From positions 67,351 to 77,228 of the forward strand of contig DEXQ01000013.1 in the NCBI GenBank assembly GCA_002364215.1: DNA of 9,878 nt, in the 5' to 3' direction. Numbering within the stretch: position 1 is the first letter of the stretch; each line of letters starts with the position of its first letter. This document shows positions 6,060-9,878 of this stretch, in pieces. Under the pieces are notes generated by a model, which had not been told where the DNA came from, did not search any database, and worked only from the letters and a program-made list of their open reading frames with translations. Source of the stretch: Aequorivita sp. UBA3180. Lineage in GTDB: Bacteria > Bacteroidota > Bacteroidia > Flavobacteriales > Flavobacteriaceae. The position numbers and the translations under genes are program-made.

Positions 6060-7001
6060 TCAAAGCGCAAGTATCACCAAAAGGGCGCCCACTGAAATAA
6101 ACACCCACAATGAAAACCCAAGGATCATGGGTTTCCAACCCGCCGATTTTATTTTTTCGAGTGAAAGTCCGGCACCTATCAAAAAGAGGGTGAGTACCAA
6201 TAATGACTTTGAAACACTTGTAATGCCCTTGGTCAAAACTTCGGGTATGGGCAGATAACTATTTAAAATAATGGCCAAGATAAAAAGGAATATAAAGTAA
6301 GGGATTTTCACACTTTTTCCTTTCCCCTTAAATAGAAATACCGAAAACAGGGAAAGCGGAATAATCCAAAGCGCCCGTGCCAGTTTAACCGTTGTGGCTA
6401 CTTTGAGCGCTTCTTCCCCAAAAGTATAGGCAGCGCCCACCACCGAACTGGTATCGTGAATGGCAATGGCGCACCACAGCCCAAACTGTTGTTGGTCCAG
6501 TTCAAACAAATGGCCCAAAGGCGGAAAAATAATCAATGCGATGGAATTCAGTAAAAAAATAACCCCCAACGAGATGGAAATATCCTTTTGGGAGGCATTG
6601 ATTACGGGAGCAACCGCAGCAATGGCACTGCCCCCACAAATAGCGGTTCCCGAAGAAATAAGGTGACTGCTCTTGCGGTTCATTTTTAATAACCTTCCCA
6701 ATAGATATCCCAAAACCAAAGTTGCCACAATTGAAAAAACGGTAAGTAAAAAACCATCCTTTCCAGCCGTCAAGGTTTCCTTTAAATTCATTCCAAAACC
6801 CAAACCCACTACTGCTATTTTCAGTAGCCAGTTTACTGCTTTGCTATTCAGGCTTAAAAAGGGGTTTCCCAAAAAATATGTAAATAGAAATCCGCCCACA
6901 AGCGCAACCGGGCTGCTTACATAGCCCAAAATGCACAGGACCATGCAAATAACAAAGAGTACTTTTATTACAGTTTCATTGCGCTGTGCCCAAGATTTCA
7001 T
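6060..7001 (-). CDS. YeiH/UPF0324 family membrane transporter (putative sulfate exporter family)
   Basis: A 313-residue polytopic inner-membrane protein of the PF03601 (UPF0324, YeiH-like) family, whose substrate is not established. It is often annotated as a putative sulfate exporter. The family signatures are clear: SSGTAICGGSAIAAVAPVI at 116-134, AIAIHDTSSVVGAA at 178-191 and VKLARALWIIPLSL at 205-218. I count about nine to ten hydrophobic helices, the first at 11-45 as two segments and the last near 293-312. The length is slightly below the 340 or so of the enterobacterial protein. The start codon overlaps the stop of the upstream channel gene in ATGA (minus strand, 7001-6998), which implies translational coupling. 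Confidence 0.93.
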   Translation of the reverse strand: MKSWAQRNETVIKVLFVICMVLCILGYVSSPVALVGGFLFTYFLGNPFLSLNSKAVNWLLKIAVVGLGFGMNLKETLTAGKDGFLLTVFSIVATLVLGYLLGRLLKMNRKSSHLISSGTAICGGSAIAAVAPVINASQKDISISLGVIFLLNSIALIIFPPLGHLFELDQQQFGLWCAIAIHDTSSVVGAAYTFGEEALKVATTVKLARALWIIPLSLFSVFLFKGKGKSVKIPYFIFLFILAIILNSYLPIPEVLTKGITSVSKSLLVLTLFLIGAGLSLEKIKSAGWKPMILGFSLWVFISVGALLVILAL

Positions 7002-8131
7002 GCTTTTTTATCTTTTTTTTCAGAATTTTCTTCAGCAGTTTGTGGCTCCGTGGCTGTGTTTTTGAAAACCAAAGTTCTGTAAGGGAATGGTATTTCAATC
7101 CCCTCGCTGTCAAACCGTTTTTTAATACTTTCCAATAAATCACAGCGCATATCAAAGGAATCTGTATAATCACGAGCCCATACCCAAGCCCGAATGGTAA
7201 CGGACGAATCGTTTAGGGAAGTAAGCGCCACCCTAACAATGGGCTGGCCATCCAGAACGTCAAGTTCAGAACGGTTGTCCAAAATAAGCGGGTGCTTGGT
7301 GCATTCTTCCTGCATAATCTTTTTTGCCAGATCGATATCGCTATCGTAGGAAATGCCAATCTCTATGCGATCGCAGATTTTAAGTTCTCCCAAATCATAG
7401 TTTATCAATTTTTCTTTATTGATAATTGCATTGGGAATAACGATCATCTTATTTTCAAAATTTCGAATTACGGTATGCCGAAGGGTAATATCGGTAACCG
7501 TGCCCACCATAGTATCCGTAACTTTTATAATATCGCCAATTCTAAAAGGCTTAAAGGAAATGATAAAAACCCCGCCCACAAGATTTGCCAAGGCTTCCTG
7601 AGAGGCCACACCGGCAATAAGCGCTAAAACCCCAGCACCGCCGAGTGCAGTTTGAGCCACACCTTTTAATGACGGAAATGCCAATAGCGCAAAAAGCACC
7701 CCAATACTGTAAATACCGATTACCGCTACATATCTTAAAAATTTAAAACTTGTGGGGTCTTCAAGATTAGCTATCTTTTTCCGTATGCTCATTCTAAACC
7801 ACATATTGGCAGAGGCAGCGCCCACAATGGTTACTATGGAAACGATTCCCAAATAGAGAATTAAATTAAAATTGTGTTGGAGCGCTTCGTACTTCTCCTC
7901 GTTTACAAAAAGAAAACTCAACAATATAATCCCCAACACCAGCCATAGGGCATTCAGTATTCTTCTTATCCAGCCGATTGCCTTGGGCGATTCGCCAGGA
8001 TATTTTTTCTGTTCTTGCCTAACCAACCATTTATAGAGCAAATTGGTTGCAAAATGCAATATCAAAACGCCACCTATTACCCCCAAGGCGTAGAGAATAT
8101 CTGATTGATATGTTTCAAAAAATTCTTTCAT
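6998..8131 (-). CDS. MscS-type mechanosensitive ion channel
   Basis: A small-conductance mechanosensitive channel (PF00924) that releases solutes through the inner membrane on hypo-osmotic shock. I place the start at 8131 (377 residues, MKEFFETYQ...). A further in-frame ATG at 8176 would add 15 residues that do not look like a leader and would lie upstream of the TATTTTTG element noted nearby. Four N-terminal membrane helices fall at about 11-36, 57-77, 88-112 and 131-152. The pore helix follows with Gly/Ala-rich GVAQTALGGAGVLALIAGVASQ (157-178) and NLVGGVFIISFKPFRIGD (183-200), matching the MscS pore and beta-domain junction. The cytoplasmic beta and alpha/beta parts run to about 355, then a Lys/Glu-rich tail (EENSEKKDKKA). 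It is longer than E. coli MscS (286 residues) because of the extra N-terminal helices. It is the first gene of a two-gene unit with the YeiH-like transporter. Confidence 0.92.
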   Translation of the reverse strand: MKEFFETYQSDILYALGVIGGVLILHFATNLLYKWLVRQEQKKYPGESPKAIGWIRRILNALWLVLGIILLSFLFVNEEKYEALQHNFNLILYLGIVSIVTIVGAASANMWFRMSIRKKIANLEDPTSFKFLRYVAVIGIYSIGVLFALLAFPSLKGVAQTALGGAGVLALIAGVASQEALANLVGGVFIISFKPFRIGDIIKVTDTMVGTVTDITLRHTVIRNFENKMIVIPNAIINKEKLINYDLGELKICDRIEIGISYDSDIDLAKKIMQEECTKHPLILDNRSELDVLDGQPIVRVALTSLNDSSVTIRAWVWARDYTDSFDMRCDLLESIKKRFDSEGIEIPFPYRTLVFKNTATEPQTAEENSEKKDKKA

Positions 8132-8149
8132 CCCTTTAAATTTCTTCCC

Positions 8150-8157
8150 CAAAAATA
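8150..8157 (-). promoter_or_regulatory. Possible -7 element for the channel gene
   Basis: On the minus strand this reads TATTTTTG, which fits the Bacteroidota -7 consensus TAnnTTTG. A TTG lies 16 bases further upstream, closer than the usual ~19-20, so the -33 match is imperfect. It lies 18 bp upstream of the ATG at 8131 and inside the longer reading frame from 8176, which favours the shorter start. AT-rich chance matches are common. Confidence 0.3.
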
Positions 8158-8176
8158 CTAAATGCAAAACTGTCAA

Positions 8177-8268
8177 TGCTAAAAATGATTTTTAAGTATT
8201 CTACCTTTTTCAGATTAAAGGCTTTGAAAGTTTTAATATCTTTAAAACCTTAACAATATTCCCTACGT
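8177..8268. other. Divergent intergenic region, channel / serine hydrolase
   Basis: 92 bp of AT-rich DNA between divergently read genes (130-odd bp counting from the channel start at 8131). It should hold both promoters. For the plus-strand gene the closest match to TAnnTTTG is TATCTTTA near 8238, with one mismatch. I see no palindrome or riboswitch-like structure. Confidence 0.4.
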
Positions 8269-9837
8269 ATGAAGTTTATTTTTTCCACTAAAAGCGCGGT
8301 TCTACTACTGTTTCTTTCCTTTACCATTTCTGCCAATTGCCAAGTATTGACCAATTCACAAATTGACAGTTTGGTTCAAAAAACAATGAAAACCTTTGAT
8401 GTGCCCGGTATGGCTGTAGCGGTTTTGAAGGACGGTAAAATCTATCATAAAAACACGTATGGCGTACGTTCCATAAAAACAAATGCCGAAGTGAACGAAA
8501 ACACACTTTTTGGTGTAGCTTCAAACACCAAGGCGTTTACAACTGCCGCACTTGCGCAGTTAATAGACCAGGGCAAAATAACCTGGGATACAAAGGTAAC
8601 GGACGTTATCCCTGAATTTAAACTTTACGATCCTTACGTAACTGCTGAATTTACTATACGCGACTTGGTAACCCACCGCAGTGGTTTGGGTCTCGGCGCA
8701 GGCGATTTGATGATTTTTCCGGCAAACAATACAACCACTAAAGCTGAAATGATCCACAACCTTAGGTACCTAAAACCAGTTTCGTCCTTCCGCTCTAAGT
8801 TTGATTATGACAACCTGCTGTATATAGTGGCGGGGGAAATCGTGGCGAGGGTGTCCGGCAAAAGCTATGACGATTATATTGCAGAAAATTTCTTCAAACC
8901 TTTGGGAATGGACCGTTCCCTGCTTTCCATTCCTGCCATTGAAGCAGATAACAACCGCATTGATGGTCACGCCCCAGTGAATGGTAAATTGGAAATTACG
9001 GGCAATACCTTTACCCAACTCGCCACCCCGGCCGGCGGTATTTACGCCTCCATCAACGATATGGGCACTTGGGTACAAGCACAATTAAATCAGGGAAAAT
9101 ATGGTCCGCAACTTAAAGACAGCCTTTTTAGTGAAAAAATGCACCGCGAAATGTGGACACCACAAACCCTGTTGCGCACTGGTCCCGGGCCCTATAACAC
9201 ACACTTTTTGGCATATGGGCTGGGTTGGTTTTTAAGCGATGTAAATGGCTATTTTCAGGTTACCCACACCGGCGGTCTGCTGGGTATTGTGAGCCAAGTA
9301 ACCCTGATACCAGAGCTAGACCTTGGTATCATCGTGCTCACCAACCAGCAGAGTGGTTCGGCATTTAATGCAGTTACCAATTCCATTAAGGATGGCTATT
9401 TTAATATTAAAGGTGAAGACAGGATAAAACAATATAACGAGCGCCGCCTAGCGGGCGAACGCCAAGAAGACAGCATTGTAAAAGCCCTGGAGACTGCTTT
9501 GCAAACACAATTAAAAAGCAAAGCTCCCAAACCAGATGTTACCGCTGTACTTGGCACCTACCAAGACCCTTGGTTTGGAAAAGTATCCATAAGCAACCAA
9601 AACGGAGACTTACGGTTTAAAGCTGAAAAGTCTTTGGATTTAGTGGGCACAATGTCCTTTTACAAAGGCACTACCTATGTGGTACGGTGGGACGATGCCT
9701 CTTTAAAGGCCGATGCTTTTGTAAACTTTTCCCTAGATACCGAAGGGAGGGCCAAAGGGTTTGCTATGACCGCTATCTCACCTTTAACCGATTTTAGTTA
9801 CGACTATCAGGATCTGAAGTTTGAAAGGGTGGAGTGA
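8269..9837 (+). CDS. Exported beta-lactamase-fold serine hydrolase (PF00144) with DUF3471-type tail
   Basis: 522 residues. The N-terminal hydrophobic leader (about 8-24, AVLLLFLSFTISANC) is a signal peptide. Cleavage is probably before Gln25, and SANC is a poor lipobox because Asn precedes the Cys. The catalytic domain (about 28-390) has the class C / D-Ala-D-Ala-peptidase-like motifs: S-N-T-K with nucleophile Ser85 and Lys88, Y-D-N with Tyr180 and Asn182, and H-T-G-G at 333-336 in place of the K-T-G of other classes. THRSGL after the first motif and LGWFLSD before the third also fit. Residues from about 420 to the end resemble DUF3471 (PF11954), often appended to this family. Substrates in the family range from peptides to esters. 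A true resistance beta-lactamase is unlikely given the length and tail, and no substrate can be named. Export implies action in the periplasm or outside. Confidence 0.92.
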   Translation: MKFIFSTKSAVLLLFLSFTISANCQVLTNSQIDSLVQKTMKTFDVPGMAVAVLKDGKIYHKNTYGVRSIKTNAEVNENTLFGVASNTKAFTTAALAQLIDQGKITWDTKVTDVIPEFKLYDPYVTAEFTIRDLVTHRSGLGLGAGDLMIFPANNTTTKAEMIHNLRYLKPVSSFRSKFDYDNLLYIVAGEIVARVSGKSYDDYIAENFFKPLGMDRSLLSIPAIEADNNRIDGHAPVNGKLEITGNTFTQLATPAGGIYASINDMGTWVQAQLNQGKYGPQLKDSLFSEKMHREMWTPQTLLRTGPGPYNTHFLAYGLGWFLSDVNGYFQVTHTGGLLGIVSQVTLIPELDLGIIVLTNQQSGSAFNAVTNSIKDGYFNIKGEDRIKQYNERRLAGERQEDSIVKALETALQTQLKSKAPKPDVTAVLGTYQDPWFGKVSISNQNGDLRFKAEKSLDLVGTMSFYKGTTYVVRWDDASLKADAFVNFSLDTEGRAKGFAMTAISPLTDFSYDYQDLKFERVE

Positions 9838-9855
9838 GGGGATTGATTATAGCCT

Positions 9856-9872
9856 TTGTGCCTGTTGCACAA
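9856..9872. repeat. Short inverted repeat at the window end
   Basis: TTGTGC and GCACAA with a 5-base loop, 18 bp after the serine hydrolase stop. The sequence stops six bases later, so no T-tract is visible. It may be part of a terminator. The TGTTGCACAA core also resembles the ends of some insertion sequences, but too little is seen to decide. Confidence 0.35.
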
Positions 9873-9878
9873 CCACCT

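Noticed and set aside
8132..8176. N-terminal extension of the MscS gene from the ATG at 8176
   Set aside because: The extra 15 residues are not conserved-looking and overlap a possible promoter element. The ATG at 8131 gives a normal start just before the first helix.

Overview
The window looks like chromosomal DNA of a marine- or soil-type Bacteroidota, most likely Flavobacteriaceae. The evidence is AT-rich intergenic DNA without Shine-Dalgarno sequences, signal peptides ending in ...NSQ, a very large secreted protein of HYR, Ig-like and Gly-rich modules, and a serine hydrolase with a DUF3471-type tail. The genus cannot be fixed from the sequence alone. I see no rRNA, tRNA, CRISPR array or complete mobile element.

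Left half (1-4816, all minus strand, reading right to left): a compact set of four genes in one direction. First is a Tat-exported protein with an intradiol-dioxygenase fold that appears to have lost most of its iron ligands. Next come two nearly identical tail-collar (microcystin-dependent-protein-like) proteins in tandem. Last is a giant secreted repeat protein whose C-terminus lies beyond the left edge. Gaps between these genes are 27, 22 and 55 bp, so they probably form one transcription unit. The reading frame of the giant gene is open from 3131 to base 1. It carries a signal peptide, two copies of a ~200-residue domain, one HYR domain, three 80-residue Ig-like repeats of exactly 240 bp each, and a Gly-rich domain that seems to interrupt a further HYR module. 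Together these genes suggest a non-phage, cell-surface or secreted fibre/adhesin system. This is the most interesting part of the window.

Middle (4817-6042): the intergenic region diverging from that operon holds a perfect 16-bp palindrome, TACGTAGTACTACGTA. To its right is a plus-strand methyltransferase-like gene with a glycine-rich SAM motif and a PRMT-like pair of glutamates spaced as in the double-E loop.

Right half (6043-9878): a minus-strand pair of inner-membrane genes, an MscS-type mechanosensitive channel followed by a YeiH/UPF0324 transporter, is joined by a 4-base ATGA stop/start overlap. Divergent from it is an exported beta-lactamase-fold serine hydrolase. A short inverted repeat lies in the last 25 bases. 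These genes look like ordinary chromosomal housekeeping or stress functions and have no evident link to the left operon.
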